A stretch of DNA of 64,000 nt from Novosphingobium nitrogenifigens DSM 19370 (GCF_000192575.1 NZ_GL876931.1:122193-186192); one strand, 5' to 3'. Shown: positions 47,328 through 56,622, numbered from the stretch's first letter. Made by a program: numbers and translations. The notes: generated by a model from the letters alone, not told the origin.

Positions 47328-48410
47328 TCACTCCGCCTGAAGCGGGGCGACATGGCGGCGGCTTTGCATCAGCGGCTGGATCCGCGTGCCGAAGGCCGTG
47401 ATGCCCTCGACGAAGTCGTCAAAAGTCAAGAGGACCCCGCCGGTTCCGGGCACTTGCGCGATCTCGTCGAGCATCCGAGCGACAGTTGCGTAAGAGCCGA
47501 CAAGCGTGCCCATGTTGATGTTCACGGCGGACGCCGCGTCGCTCAACTGGTTGACATTGGTCGTGGGCGAAACCGCATTGGGGCGGCTCTGTTCGACCAG
47601 CCAGGCGACCGCTTCGTGGTCGATGCCATCGCAATAAAGCCGCCATTTCGCCTCGGCCTCGGCATCGGTCTCGGCGGCAATGACCATCATCAGGACGAAC
47701 GTCTCGACATGCCGCCCCGTCTTTGCCGTCGCGGCGGCCAACCGGGCGTTGACCCCGGCAAAAGCGGTCGGCGTGTTGACGCCCTTGCCCAGACAGAACG
47801 CGTAATCGGCATGGGCCGCGGCAAAGGCCAGACCTTCATCCGAGCTGCCCGCGCAAATGATCTTCATCTCTGCTTGCGGCTTCGGACTGACCCGGCAATC
47901 GGTCATCCGGAAATAGTCGCCCTTGAAATCGCTGCGCCCGGTTTCCCACAAATCGCGCAGGATCTGCGCATATTCGCCCAGCATGTCATAGCGTTTGAGG
48001 TAGTGATCATCGCCCGGCCACAGGCCCATCTGGTCGTACTCGGCCTTTTGCCATCCGGTGACGAGATTGACGCCGAAACGCCCGTGGCTGATCGAATCGA
48101 TCGTCACCGCCATGCGCGCCACGATCGCGGGCGGCAGCGTGAGCGTGGCCGCCGTCGCGAAGATCCGGATCCGGCTGGTGACCGCGGCAAGCCCGGCCAT
48201 CAGCGTGAAACTTTCCAGATTATGCTCCCAGAACTGCGTCTTGCCGCCAAAGCCGCGCAGCTTGATCATCGTCAGCACGAAATCGAGCCCGAACCCTTCG
48301 GCTTTTTGCGCGATTTCGCGATTGAGATCGAAACTGGGCAGGTATTGCGGCGCGGTTTCGGAAATCAGCCAGCCATTGTTCCCGATCGGAAGAAAGACGC
48401 CAACCTGCAT
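47328..48410 (-). CDS. rutA: pyrimidine monooxygenase RutA
   Basis: A flavin-dependent luciferase-like monooxygenase of 360 residues. RutA opens the uracil ring at N3-C4 to give ureidoacrylate (peracid). Near-identical signature blocks include [85 protein letters not shown] and [24 protein letters not shown] 48410 has GAGGAG 9 bases upstream; a longer frame to 48566 lacks support. RutA normally needs the flavin reductase RutF, which is not encoded here, nor are rutB, C, D, E or G. Confidence 0.95.
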   Translation of the reverse strand: MQVGVFLPIGNNGWLISETAPQYLPSFDLNREIAQKAEGFGLDFVLTMIKLRGFGGKTQFWEHNLESFTLMAGLAAVTSRIRIFATAATLTLPPAIVARMAVTIDSISHGRFGVNLVTGWQKAEYDQMGLWPGDDHYLKRYDMLGEYAQILRDLWETGRSDFKGDYFRMTDCRVSPKPQAEMKIICAGSSDEGLAFAAAHADYAFCLGKGVNTPTAFAGVNARLAAATAKTGRHVETFVLMMVIAAETDAEAEAKWRLYCDGIDHEAVAWLVEQSRPNAVSPTTNVNQLSDAASAVNINMGTLVGSYATVARMLDEIAQVPGTGGVLLTFDDFVEGITAFGTRIQPLMQSRRHVAPLQAE

Positions 48411-48792
48411 GTTCACGCACTCCTCGGGAAGACAGGTTATCTGGAAAGAGCGGGCCGCAATTGCCCCAGGGCTGCCCGAAAGGAAAACGGCACGACAACG
48501 TGGGGGGACCGCACGGAAGGCTCCCTGGAATCTGGGTGGGGAAAGGCTTTTCGATCGTGGAATCACGAATCATTTGCCTGATCGAACTTTGATTAAACGA
48601 TCGAAATTTGACAAGAGTCATTGACGAGGTTTTTGCCGCATCTGCGTAATAGGGTGGAATGCCCGCAAACCCACCGCAAAGGCGTGCTGGACGGCGCGCC
48701 CTGCTCCGCCTAGCGAAGAGAGGATCTCGGGCTGCGTCGGACCGGCGCAGGGGATGACGGATGCCCCGGCACGGGCGCAAAAGGTGGGACCG
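48411..48792. other. non-coding divergent control region between rutA and rutR
   Basis: This 382-base gap holds no convincing gene. It contains a tandem direct repeat (separate entry), a possible minus 35 box TTGACA at 48608-48613 facing rutR, and the ribosome-binding sites GAGGAG before rutA and AAGGTGGGA before rutR. I do not see a perfect copy of the E. coli RutR operator. Confidence 0.7.
48580..48611. promoter_or_regulatory. tandem direct repeat, candidate RutR operator
   Basis: GATCGAACTTTGA (48580-48592) and GATCGAAATTTGA (48599-48611) differ at one base and start 19 bases apart, close to two helical turns, so both face the same side of the DNA. A further TTCGATC at 48550-48556 is inverted relative to them. 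The second copy overlaps a TTGACA promoter box. Binding by the adjacent TetR-type regulator is inferred from position only. Confidence 0.5.
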
Positions 48793-49443
48793 ATGAGCAA
48801 GGACAACACGCTGGCAGCCCCCAGGCGAACGCGCATCCAGATCCGCAATGAAAAGACGATCCTGCAATGCGCCATCGCGGTCTTCGCCGACCACGGGTTC
48901 AGCGGGGCGACCATGGAAAAGATCGCCGACCTGGCCGACATGTCGCAGTCGAACCTGCACCACTATTTCAAGACCAAGGCCGACCTGTACGAAAGCGTTC
49001 TGGAAAAGACGCTCGAAGTCTGGCTCGAACCGCTGGAGAACATCGACCCCGCCGGGGACCCGGCACAGGAACTGACCACCTATATCGAGCACAAGCTGGA
49101 AATTTCGCGGAAAGAACCGGAAGCCTCACGCGTTTTCGCTCATGAAATGCTCGACGGCGCGCCGTTCATCAAGGCGCGGCTGCAGACTACCTTGCGCGAC
49201 AGGGCACGCGCCTTTGCCGCCATTGTCGAGGGGTGGATCAACGCGGGAAAAATGCGCCCGGTCGATCCCTACCACCTCGTCTTCATGATCTGGGCCATGA
49301 CCCAGCACTATTCCGATTTCGCCCCGCAAGTAAAAGCGGTGCTGGGCGTGTCACGCCTGACCCGTGCCGAATTCGACACCGCCAAGCAGGTCATTCTCTC
49401 GCTTCTCCTGGGCGGGGTGCTTATTCCCGCAGAGTCCCGATGA
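48793..49443 (+). CDS. rutR: RutR-like TetR family regulator
   Basis: 216 residues. TetR_N HTH at about 20-66 (ILQCAIAVFADHGFSGATMEKIADLADMSQSNLHHYFKTKADLY) and a ligand domain whose LEISRKEPEASRVFAHEMLDGAPF and DPYHLVFMIWAMTQHYSDFAPQVKAVLG closely follow E. coli RutR, which binds uracil and thymine. Divergent from rutA, so it probably controls it. ATG 48793 behind AAGGTGGGA was preferred; ATG 48754 would add 13 residues. Its 3' end overlaps mmsB by 23 bases in convergent orientation. Confidence 0.88.
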   Translation: MSKDNTLAAPRRTRIQIRNEKTILQCAIAVFADHGFSGATMEKIADLADMSQSNLHHYFKTKADLYESVLEKTLEVWLEPLENIDPAGDPAQELTTYIEHKLEISRKEPEASRVFAHEMLDGAPFIKARLQTTLRDRARAFAAIVEGWINAGKMRPVDPYHLVFMIWAMTQHYSDFAPQVKAVLGVSRLTRAEFDTAKQVILSLLLGGVLIPAESR

Positions 49444-50296
49444 TCGCCGAGAAATCGAGCGCGGCATTCCCCGCCTCGGCAAAAGCGGCATAGAGTTCCT
49501 CGGCCCGCTTGCCCATCGGCACGTTCGCGCCGGTGTCGGCAGCAGCGGCCATGGCCAGACGCAAATCCTTGAGCATCAGCGCGGTCGCGAAACCGCCTTG
49601 GTACGCGTTGTCGGCAGGCGTCACCGGCCCGACGCCGGGCACCGGGCAATAACTCGTCATCGACCAGCACTGCCCCGAGGCTTTCGAGGAAATGTCGTAG
49701 AAGGTCTGCAAGTCGAGGCCGAGCTTTTCCGCCATGGCAAAGGCTTCGGCCGTGGCCACCATCGACGCGCCGAGCAGCATGTTGTTGCAGATCTTGGCCG
49801 CCTGTCCGGCGCCTGCGCCCCCGGCATGGATCACCGCCTTGCCCATCGCCGCAAGGATCGGCTCGGCAGCGGCAAAGGCCGCATCATCGCCCCCGACCAT
49901 GAATGTCAGCGTGCCCGCATTGGCCGCCGCGATCCCGCCCGACACCGGCGCATCGACCATCGGGTGCGCCTTGGCCGCGGCCAGATCGGCAACGGCACGG
50001 GCAGACGCCACGTCGATCGTCGAACAATCGATCAGCAAGGCCCCGGCAGGAACCCATTCGAGCACGTCACGCTCATAAACCGCGCGGACGATCTTTCCAT
50101 CAGGCAGCATGGTGACGACGACTTCGGCTTCGGCAACGGCCGTCGCAATGCTGGTGTGAGGCACGCACCCGGCCACCCGAGCCCGCTCGCGCGCGGCATC
50201 GGCAAGGTCGAAAGCATCGACGCGATGCCCAGCCTTTGCCAGATTGGCCGCCATTCCACCGCCCATGTTGCCCAGGCCAATGAACGCAATGCGCAT
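49421..50296 (-). CDS. mmsB: 3-hydroxyisobutyrate dehydrogenase
   Basis: MmsB oxidises 3-hydroxyisobutyrate to methylmalonate semialdehyde with NAD+. 291 residues. NAD-binding IAFIGLGNMGGGMAANLAKAGH, the DAPVSGGIAAANAGTLTFMVGG substrate loop, the catalytic-Lys segment GAGQAAKICNNMLL and DLRLAM...GANVPMG are all present. It is last in the valine catabolic set. Convergent overlap with rutR. Confidence 0.95.
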   Translation of the reverse strand: MRIAFIGLGNMGGGMAANLAKAGHRVDAFDLADAARERARVAGCVPHTSIATAVAEAEVVVTMLPDGKIVRAVYERDVLEWVPAGALLIDCSTIDVASARAVADLAAAKAHPMVDAPVSGGIAAANAGTLTFMVGGDDAAFAAAEPILAAMGKAVIHAGGAGAGQAAKICNNMLLGASMVATAEAFAMAEKLGLDLQTFYDISSKASGQCWSMTSYCPVPGVGPVTPADNAYQGGFATALMLKDLRLAMAAAADTGANVPMGKRAEELYAAFAEAGNAALDFSAIIGTLRE

Positions 50297-50365
50297 GACA
50301 TCCTCTCCTTTTATTTTGATGTTGTCGAAATCCGCCCGTGGCGAATTTCCGGCGCGGCGCTGGCC

Positions 50366-50394
50366 CGGTCATTCCGGTTCCACCGGAATGACCG
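50366..50394. repeat. 13-bp perfect hairpin between mmsB and the enoyl-CoA hydratase gene
   Basis: CGGTCATTCCGGT, loop TCC, ACCGGAATGACCG, in the 131-base gap. No T-run follows, so read-through is likely. It could stabilise the upstream mRNA segment or be a REP-type repeat. Confidence 0.5.
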
Positions 50395-50427
50395 AACAAG
50401 ACAGGGAGCAAAGCCCCCTGTCCCGCA

Positions 50428-51210
50428 TCACTTACCCTTGAATACGCCCGCGCGCTTTTCGATGAAAGCGCCCATGCCTTCGGCCTTGTCCTCGGTCGCG
50501 GTCAGGACCTGGAACACGCGGCGCTCGAACAGGAGCCCCTGGTCCAGCGTCGTTTCGAACGCGGCGTTGACGAGTTCCTTGCAGCCGATCGCGGCCAGCG
50601 GCGGCATCGCCGCGATCGCCTCGGCCGTCTTCAACGTCTCGTCGAGCAGGTCGGCCAGCGGCACGACACGGGCGACAAGGCCCGAACGCTCGGCTTCATG
50701 GGCGTCCATCATGCGCCCGGTCAGGCACATTTCCATCGCCTTGGCCTTGCCGATGGCGCGCGTCAGACGCTGTGAACCGCCCATGCCCGGGGCAATGCCC
50801 AGCTTGACTTCGGGCTGTCCGAACTTCGCGTTTTCCGAGGCAATGATGAAATCGGCCATCATCGCCAGCTCGCACCCGCCGCCAAGGGCAAAGCCGTTGA
50901 CCGCCGCGATCCACGGCTTGCGCGTCGCCTTGACCACATGGCTGGTCCAGCGCGAGAAGAAGTCCTCCGAAAAGAACGCGGCGGCAGGCTTGTCGGCCAT
51001 TTCCTTGATGTCGGCACCGGCGGCGAAAGCCTTTTCCCCCGAGCCGGTCACGATCGCGCAACGCTGGTCGGGGTCGGCCTCGAAAGCCGCGAACGCCTTG
51101 ATCAGGTCTTCGCACACGCTCGAATTGAGTGCGTTGAGCGACTTGGGCCGGTTGAGCGTGATCAGCGTGACCGGGCCCCGGGTTTCGACCAGGATCGTTT
51201 CATAGCTCAT
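50428..51210 (-). CDS. enoyl-CoA hydratase (valine pathway)
   Basis: 260 residues of the crotonase family. [18 protein letters not shown] loop with the first oxyanion residues ([15 protein letters not shown]), the second [17 protein letters not shown] region, catalytic Glu residues in GQPEVKLGI and [29 protein letters not shown]. It would hydrate methacrylyl-CoA to 3-hydroxyisobutyryl-CoA here, though crotonases are often broad. Its ATG overlaps the upstream stop (ATGA). Confidence 0.93.
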   Translation of the reverse strand: MSYETILVETRGPVTLITLNRPKSLNALNSSVCEDLIKAFAAFEADPDQRCAIVTGSGEKAFAAGADIKEMADKPAAAFFSEDFFSRWTSHVVKATRKPWIAAVNGFALGGGCELAMMADFIIASENAKFGQPEVKLGIAPGMGGSQRLTRAIGKAKAMEMCLTGRMMDAHEAERSGLVARVVPLADLLDETLKTAEAIAAMPPLAAIGCKELVNAAFETTLDQGLLFERRVFQVLTATEDKAEGMGAFIEKRAGVFKGK

Positions 51211-52295
51211 AGCGGTGTCCATTCCTCGTTGGCGGGAAGCGGGGCAAAGATCGCGTCGATCGCATCCTCGCTCACTTCCTCGGGTGTCGACGGCGTCCAC
51301 TGGGGCGCATTGTCCTTGTCGATGATGACGGCCCGCACGCCTTCGGCGAAATCGGGCAAAGTCAGCACGCGGCTGGCGATGCGATATTCCATCGCCATGT
51401 TGGCGGCGAAATCCTCGCAATCAAGACTGTCGCGCAACTGGCGCAGCGCGACCTTGCAGGTCTGCGGGCTCTTGGTGTGCAGCGTCGCCAGCGTCGCGCC
51501 GGCCCATTCGCTGCCCCGCCCAGCTTCCTCGCGCAACTCGCCCAGAATGGTCTCGTAGCTGTCCGAGGCGAACGTGCGGTCGATTTCCCCGACCTGCGCG
51601 GCAATCTTCACGTCGCCCGGCACGACCGAATGACGATGGAGGATCGCGGTGATCTCGTCGGGGCGAGCTGCCAGCTCCGCCTTGACCTCGGCAAGAGCGG
51701 AAGACGGCAGGTAATGCGTGGCGAGCCCCGCCCACAGGCATTCGGCCCCATCGAGCCGCGCACCGGTCAGTGCAAGATATTGCCCGAGCCGCCCGGAAAG
51801 GCGCGACAGGTACCAGCCGCCGCCGACATCGGGGAACAGGCCGATGCCCGATTCCGGCATGGCCAGCCGCGTCGCTTCGGTCGCGATGCGATACGTCGCA
51901 GGTCCCGAAATACCGACCCCGCCGCCCATGGTAATGCCGTCCATGAACGTCACGACCGGCTTTGGATACGTGAGGATCAAGTGATTGAGGCGATATTCCT
52001 CGAAAAAGAACCGCCGCCCTTCGGCCCCACCATCGCTCAGCGCGGAATGGCGCATCATGGCGATGTCGCCACCGGCACAAAACCCGCGTCCTTCGGCATG
52101 GTCGATCACCACCAGCGCCACTGCCGGATCGTCGCGCCATGCCAGCAAGGCCTGCGTCATCGCGCGGACCATGCCGAGATTGAGCGCGTGGATCGCCCGC
52201 GGGCGGTTGAGCGACAGGACCCCGGTGGCGCCTTCGCGCCGCACCAGCACTTCCTCGGTCGCGACAGCTTCTGCAGTCATTTCGGGTGCGCTCAC
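51207..52295 (-). CDS. 3-hydroxyisobutyryl-CoA hydrolase
   Basis: 362 residues, the longer crotonase relative that hydrolyses 3-hydroxyisobutyryl-Co[55 protein letters not shown] (with the Glu and Asp pair) and [23 protein letters not shown] fit this subfamily. It starts with GTG 52295, overlapping the upstream acyl-CoA dehydrogenase stop, and overlaps the hydratase downstream by 4 bases, so the three genes are tightly coupled. Confidence 0.92.
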   Translation of the reverse strand: MSAPEMTAEAVATEEVLVRREGATGVLSLNRPRAIHALNLGMVRAMTQALLAWRDDPAVALVVIDHAEGRGFCAGGDIAMMRHSALSDGGAEGRRFFFEEYRLNHLILTYPKPVVTFMDGITMGGGVGISGPATYRIATEATRLAMPESGIGLFPDVGGGWYLSRLSGRLGQYLALTGARLDGAECLWAGLATHYLPSSALAEVKAELAARPDEITAILHRHSVVPGDVKIAAQVGEIDRTFASDSYETILGELREEAGRGSEWAGATLATLHTKSPQTCKVALRQLRDSLDCEDFAANMAMEYRIASRVLTLPDFAEGVRAVIIDKDNAPQWTPSTPEEVSEDAIDAIFAPLPANEEWTPL

Positions 52296-53434
52296 TTCAA
52301 GAGCTCCCGTCCCACGATCATGCGCATGACTTCGTTGGTTCCTTCCAGAATACGGTGGACGCGAAGATCGCGCCAGAACCGTTCGATCGGATAGTCCTTG
52401 AGATAGCCATAGCCGCCAAAGAGTTGCAGTGCACGATCGACGATCGACGAGCCGTTGTCCGTCGCCAGTTTCTTGGCCATTGCCGAAAAGCGGGTCTTGT
52501 CGGGCGCGTCGGCCGAAACCTTGGCCGCCGCAAGGTAAAGCAGCGCGCGAGAGCTTTCCAGATCGGTCGCCATGTCGGCAAGCTGGAACTGCGTATTCTG
52601 GAATTCGGCGATGGTCCGGCCGAACTGGCTGCGCGATTTTACATAGGCGATCGCCTCGTCGAGGCAGCGTTGTGCGCCCCCCAGCGAGCAGGCGCCGATA
52701 TTGAGTCGCCCGCCATCAAGCCCGGCCATGGCAAAGCGAAAACCTTCGCCTTCCTCGCCCACGCGGTTCGCGACCGGAACCTGCACGTTGTCGAGAATGA
52801 GCTGTGCAGTCGGCGATGCGTTCCAGCCGAGCTTGCGCTCGGGCGCACCGAAACTGACGCCGGGCATGTCGCGTTCGATGACGAGGCAGGAAATCCCCTT
52901 CGGCCCCGGCTCGCCCGTGCGGACCATGGTGACATAGAGATCATTGACCCCGCCACCGGAAATGAACTGCTTGGTTCCCGATACGACATAATGGTCGCCC
53001 TCGCGCCGCGCCGTCGTGCGCAAGGCCGCTGCGTCCGAACCCGACCCCGGCTCGGTCAGGCAATAGCTTGCCATCAGGTCCATGCCGACCAGTCCGGGCA
53101 GATAGCGCGCCTTGAGGTCGGCATGACCGAAACGGTCGATCATCCACGAGGCCATGTTGTGGATCGACAGGAATGCCGAAGTCGTCGGACAGCCATAGGC
53201 CAAGGCTTCGAAAATCAGCGCCGCTTCCAGCCGCCCGAGACCGATCCCGCCGGCTTCCTCGCTGACATAGATCGCCGCGAAACCCAGTTCGGCCGCCATG
53301 CGGATCGTCTCGCGCGGGAATTCGTGGCGCTCGTCCCACCCGGACGCATGGGGCACGATCGCATCGGCGGCAAACCGGCGCGCCATGTCCTGAATGGCGA
53401 TCTGGTCTTCGGTCAGGCTGAAAAGGTCGGTCAT
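52292..53434 (-). CDS. acyl-CoA dehydrogenase, probably isobutyryl-CoA dehydrogenase
   Basis: 380 residues. FAD-binding CLTEPGSGSDAAALRTTA and YVVSGTKQFISGGG, then LGWNASPTAQLILDNVQVP, GLDGGRLNIGACSLGGAQRCLDEA and the catalytic-Glu segment RILEGTNEVMRMIVGREL. In this cluster the substrate is most likely isobutyryl-CoA, giving methacrylyl-CoA. I start at ATG 53434; a 150-base gap with a hairpin separates it from mmsA upstream. Confidence 0.93.
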   Translation of the reverse strand: MTDLFSLTEDQIAIQDMARRFAADAIVPHASGWDERHEFPRETIRMAAELGFAAIYVSEEAGGIGLGRLEAALIFEALAYGCPTTSAFLSIHNMASWMIDRFGHADLKARYLPGLVGMDLMASYCLTEPGSGSDAAALRTTARREGDHYVVSGTKQFISGGGVNDLYVTMVRTGEPGPKGISCLVIERDMPGVSFGAPERKLGWNASPTAQLILDNVQVPVANRVGEEGEGFRFAMAGLDGGRLNIGACSLGGAQRCLDEAIAYVKSRSQFGRTIAEFQNTQFQLADMATDLESSRALLYLAAAKVSADAPDKTRFSAMAKKLATDNGSSIVDRALQLFGGYGYLKDYPIERFWRDLRVHRILEGTNEVMRMIVGRELLK

Positions 53435-53450
53435 GATTCGTGTGCTCCGG

Positions 53451-53468
53451 CGGCAGGCGAGCCTGCCG
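53451..53468. repeat. 8-bp perfect hairpin upstream of the acyl-CoA dehydrogenase gene
   Basis: CGGCAGGC, loop GA, GCCTGCCG, 17 bases before the start codon. The form is like short REP elements common in GC-rich alphaproteobacteria, or an mRNA processing or stability element between mmsA and the downstream genes. Confidence 0.45.
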
Positions 53469-53584
53469 AAGCAGACCCCGATCCCTGCGATTGGATCCCC
53501 CGCTGCACCGTCAACGACAGCGGGGCACAAGCCATAACCGCTCCGCACATCGCCGAACAACCGGCGCAGCTCTCGCGTATAATA

Positions 53585-55084
53585 TCAACCCATTGTCGGA
53601 ATGACGAAAGCATTGCCTCCATCGACGGTCCCATCGGGCCAGCGCTGGGTAATGGTCTTGACCTTGGTCCAGAACCGCACGCCTTCGAGGCCATGCTGGT
53701 TGGTGTCGCCAAAGGCCGAGCGCTTCCACCCGCCGAAGGTGTGATAGGCGACCGGAACCGGGATCGGGACATTGATCCCGACCATGCCGACATTGACGCG
53801 GCGGGCAAATTCGCGCGCGGCATGGCCGTTGCGGGTAAAGATCGCGACCCCGTTTCCGTATTGGTGACGGCTGGGCAAGGCGACCGCCTCTTCGAAGGTG
53901 TCCGCCCGCACGATCTGCAGCACCGGGCCGAAAATCTCGTTGTGATAGCTCTCCATCGTGTCGGTCACGTGGTCGAGCAGGGTCGGGCCAACGAAGAAGC
54001 CGTCCTCATGCCCCTGAAGCACCAAGCCGCGCCCGTCGACGACCAGTTCGGATCCTTCCTCGACCGCGCGGGCGATCCAGTCCTCGACCCGCGCCTTGTG
54101 CTGGGCGGTCACCACCGGCCCGTAATGGGCGTCCGGATCGGTCGATACGCCGACTTTGAGCGCCTCGATCGCGGGGATCAGCTTGGCTTTCAGCCGTTCG
54201 GCAGTGTCCGCCCCGACCGGCACCACGATCGGCAGCGCCATGCAGCGTTCGCCCGCCGAGCCGAAGGCCGCCCCGGCCAGATCGCTGACCACCTGATCGA
54301 GATCGGCGTCGGGCATGACGATGCCGTGGTTCTTGGCGCCGCCCATGGCCTGCACCCGCTTTCCGGCGGCAGCCCCCCGGCTATAGACATATTGGGCAAT
54401 GTCGGACGAGCCGACGAAACTGATCGCGCCGATTGCCGGGTGGTCGAGAATGGCGTCGACCATTTCCTTGTCGCCGTGGACGACCTGAAAGATCCCTTCG
54501 GGCAGGCCAGCTTCGAGAAAGAGTTCGGCCAGTCGCACCGGCACCGACGGATCGCGTTCCGAGGGCTTGCAGATAAAGGCATTGCCCGTCGCCACCGCCA
54601 CCGCGCCCATCCACAGCGGGATCATCGCGGGGAAATTGAACGGAGTGATGCCGACCCCGATCCCGATCGGCTGGCGCGTCGAATAGACGTCGATCCCCGG
54701 TCCTGCGCCTTCGGTATATTCCCCCTTTTGCGCGTGGGGAATGCCGCAGGCGAATTCGACGACTTCGAGGCCGCGCTGGATGTCGCCCTTCGCGTCGGCA
54801 ACAACCTTGCCGTGTTCGCTCGACAGCAGATGGGCGAGCGCGGCCATCTCGGCCTCGATCAGTTCCTTGAAACGGAACAGGACGCGCGCCCGGCGCTGCG
54901 GATTGGTCGCGGCCCAGGCGGGCTGTGCGGCAGACGCCGCCGCCACTGCGCGTTCGAGCACGGCGGCATCGCCAAGAACGACTTCGGCCTGCACCGCCCC
55001 GGTGTTGGGATCATAGACAGGCCCGCGTCGATCGGTCGGCAATCCTGCGGTTCCCCCGGCGATGAAATGGTCGATCAGGCGCAT
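53585..55084 (-). CDS. mmsA: CoA-acylating methylmalonate-semialdehyde dehydrogenase
   Basis: MmsA converts methylmalonate semialdehyde and CoA to propionyl-CoA, or malonate semialdehyde to acetyl-CoA, with NAD+. 499 residues of the aldehyde dehydrogenase fold. TPFNFPAMIPLWMGAVAVATGN, FVGSSDIAQYVYSRGAAAGKRVQAMGGAKNHGIVMPDAD and the catalytic Cys281 in GSAGERCMALP are diagnostic. It is the last step for valine and also suits the aldehydes from thymine and uracil degradation. First gene of the minus-strand valine set, divergent from LysR. Confidence 0.97.
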   Translation of the reverse strand: MRLIDHFIAGGTAGLPTDRRGPVYDPNTGAVQAEVVLGDAAVLERAVAAASAAQPAWAATNPQRRARVLFRFKELIEAEMAALAHLLSSEHGKVVADAKGDIQRGLEVVEFACGIPHAQKGEYTEGAGPGIDVYSTRQPIGIGVGITPFNFPAMIPLWMGAVAVATGNAFICKPSERDPSVPVRLAELFLEAGLPEGIFQVVHGDKEMVDAILDHPAIGAISFVGSSDIAQYVYSRGAAAGKRVQAMGGAKNHGIVMPDADLDQVVSDLAGAAFGSAGERCMALPIVVPVGADTAERLKAKLIPAIEALKVGVSTDPDAHYGPVVTAQHKARVEDWIARAVEEGSELVVDGRGLVLQGHEDGFFVGPTLLDHVTDTMESYHNEIFGPVLQIVRADTFEEAVALPSRHQYGNGVAIFTRNGHAAREFARRVNVGMVGINVPIPVPVAYHTFGGWKRSAFGDTNQHGLEGVRFWTKVKTITQRWPDGTVDGGNAFVIPTMG

Positions 55085-55173
55085 GGAACGGCATCCTCTC
55101 TCAAAAGGTCTTGTTTTTTGTGCGGCTTTTTCGGCGCCGCCTCTGTTGAGACAGGGATTGCCCGCTCGCACAC

Positions 55174-55183
55174 TTGCATGCAA
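55174..55183. promoter_or_regulatory. 10-bp palindrome in the mmsA-LysR divergent region
   Basis: TTGCATGCAA, 9 bases before the first possible LysR start and 90 bases from mmsA. Just inside the LysR gene start is a second dyad, CCTGCA (55205-55210) and TGCAGG (55215-55220). LysR-type regulators typically bind divergent regions of this kind, so these are candidate autoregulatory and mmsA control sites. Confidence 0.4.
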
Positions 55184-55192
55184 CACCGCAAA

Positions 55193-56110
55193 ATGCGATC
55201 CATGCCTGCAATTATGCAGGCACCTGACTGGAACGACTATCAGGCCTTTCTCGCGGTCGCCCGCTCTGGCCAACTGGCCCGCGCGGGCGCGAGTCTGGGA
55301 TGTGACGCCACCACCATCGGGCGGCGGCTGCGCCGTCTCGAAACCCGCCTCGGCGCCACGCTGTTCGAACAGACGCGCGAGGGGCAGATCCTGACCGAAG
55401 CGGGCGAAGCCCTGCTCGCCGAAGTTGAGGCCATGGCACAGGCGGCAAGCCGGATCGCCGAACAGGCAAGCGGCGGCGGCGGTCCTGCGGGACACTTGCG
55501 CGTCAGCCTGACCGAAGGTTTCGCGACCGCGCTTGTCGCGCCCGCATTCAAGAGCTTCGTCGAAGCCTTTCCGCGCCTCACCATCGATCTGGTCGCCTCG
55601 TCGGGCCTGCTCAGCCCTTCCAAGCGCGAGGCCGATCTCGCCGTGACCCTGTCACGCCCGCGCGCGGGGCCGGTGATCGCGGGAAAACTGTCGGATTACA
55701 CCTTGGGGCTCTATGCCACGCGCGGCTATCTGGCGCAGATGGGAACGCCTGCCGCTCCGGCCGACCTTGCCGTCGGGCACCGGCTGATCGGCTATGTCCC
55801 CGACCTGCTCTATGCGCCCGAGCTGCGCTATCTTTCCGAATTCGAGCCCGGCCTTGTCGCCGCGCTGCGCTCGCCCTCGATCATCGCGCAGGCGCGCATG
55901 GTCGCCGCCGGATCGGGAATCGGGGTTCTGCCCTGTTTCATGGGCGATGCGGACAAAATGCTGGTGCCGGTCCTGCCCGAACGGCGAATCACCCGCACGT
56001 TCTGGCTCGTCACGCACAAGGATACCCACAATCTGGCGCGGGTCCGGGCGTTCAAATCGTGGCTGACGGGATTGATAACGCGGCAGCGGGCGATCCTGCT
56101 GCCGCGTTGA
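55193..56110 (+). CDS. LysR family transcriptional regulator
   Basis: About 305 residues. The winged HTH (about 12-70) reads FLAVARSGQLARAGASLGCDATTIGRRLRRLETRLGATLFEQ; the co-inducer domain follows (LRVSLTEGFATALVAPAFKSFVEAFPRLTIDLV). Divergent from mmsA, so it is the likely controller of valine catabolism. Starts at 55193, 55202 and 55214 are all in frame. The same frame is open for a long way upstream, antisense to mmsA, and this is not coding. Confidence 0.92.
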   Translation: MRSMPAIMQAPDWNDYQAFLAVARSGQLARAGASLGCDATTIGRRLRRLETRLGATLFEQTREGQILTEAGEALLAEVEAMAQAASRIAEQASGGGGPAGHLRVSLTEGFATALVAPAFKSFVEAFPRLTIDLVASSGLLSPSKREADLAVTLSRPRAGPVIAGKLSDYTLGLYATRGYLAQMGTPAAPADLAVGHRLIGYVPDLLYAPELRYLSEFEPGLVAALRSPSIIAQARMVAAGSGIGVLPCFMGDADKMLVPVLPERRITRTFWLVTHKDTHNLARVRAFKSWLTGLITRQRAILLPR

Positions 56111-56128
56111 AATCCGCGTCGAAAAAAC

Positions 56129-56437
56129 TCAGATCTTGGCGACCGGCGGGTTTTCACCGAGATCTTCGTACCAGGCTTCGACCGGGCCGGTGAGCTTGAG
56201 CGTCAGGGGATTGCCCTTGCGGTCGGTGGTGCGGCCTGCCTGCACGCGCACCCAGCCTTCGGAAATGCAGTATTCCTCGACATTGTTGCGCACGACGCCC
56301 TTGAAACGGATGCCGATGCCCCGACGCAGCTTTTCCGCATCGAAATGCGGGCTGCGCGGATTGATCGCGAGGTGGTCGGGCGGAACATCGCCGGCAGCGA
56401 CGGTTTCGACGGGCGGAGTGGTTTCGGGCTCGGTCAT
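56129..56437 (-). CDS. DUF3297 family protein
   Basis: 102 residues. PPDHLAINPRSPHFDAEKLRRGIGIRFKG, NNVEEYCISEGWVRVQAG and DRKGNPLTLKLTG are the conserved core of DUF3297, a small cytoplasmic proteobacterial family without assigned function. Residues 1-18 are acidic and variable. Convergent with the LysR gene and upstream of the tRNA on the opposite strand. Confidence 0.9.
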   Translation of the reverse strand: MTEPETTPPVETVAAGDVPPDHLAINPRSPHFDAEKLRRGIGIRFKGVVRNNVEEYCISEGWVRVQAGRTTDRKGNPLTLKLTGPVEAWYEDLGENPPVAKI

Positions 56438-56547
56438 GGGACATGCGCAAATATCTTTCCGCCCCCACTTGTCAATCGTGCGTCAAGGCGATAGAGGCGC
56501 GCCCCTGTCCCGGCCAAAAGGCGTTTCGCCCGCGGCCCATCACGGAC

Positions 56548-56622
56548 GGGCGCGTAGCTCAGCGGTAGAGCACACCCTTCACACGGGTGGGGTCGCAGGT
56601 TCAATCCCTGCCGCGCCCACCA
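56548..56622 (+). tRNA. tRNA-Val (CAC)
   Basis: A full cloverleaf: acceptor GGGCGCG pairs with CGCGCCC; D-arm GCTC...GAGC; anticodon arm CACCC, loop TTCACAC, GGGTG, with anticodon CAC; T-arm GCAGG TTCAATC CCTGC; discriminator A and an encoded CCA. It decodes GUG. Its 3' end faces the integrase gene, so it is the attachment site of the downstream island; the rebuilt 3' portion is presumably attL. Confidence 0.95.

Noticed and set aside
48411..48792. Classical E. coli RutR operator
   Set aside because: No TTGACCA-N2-TGGTCAA palindrome in the divergent region; the direct repeat at 48580-48611 is reported as the candidate instead.
52286..55192. Very long plus-strand open frame upstream of the LysR gene
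   Set aside because: It is antisense to the acyl-CoA dehydrogenase and mmsA genes, has no homologous motifs, and is rich in Arg/His/Asp as expected for a shadow frame in high-GC DNA. Only the part from 55193 is coding.
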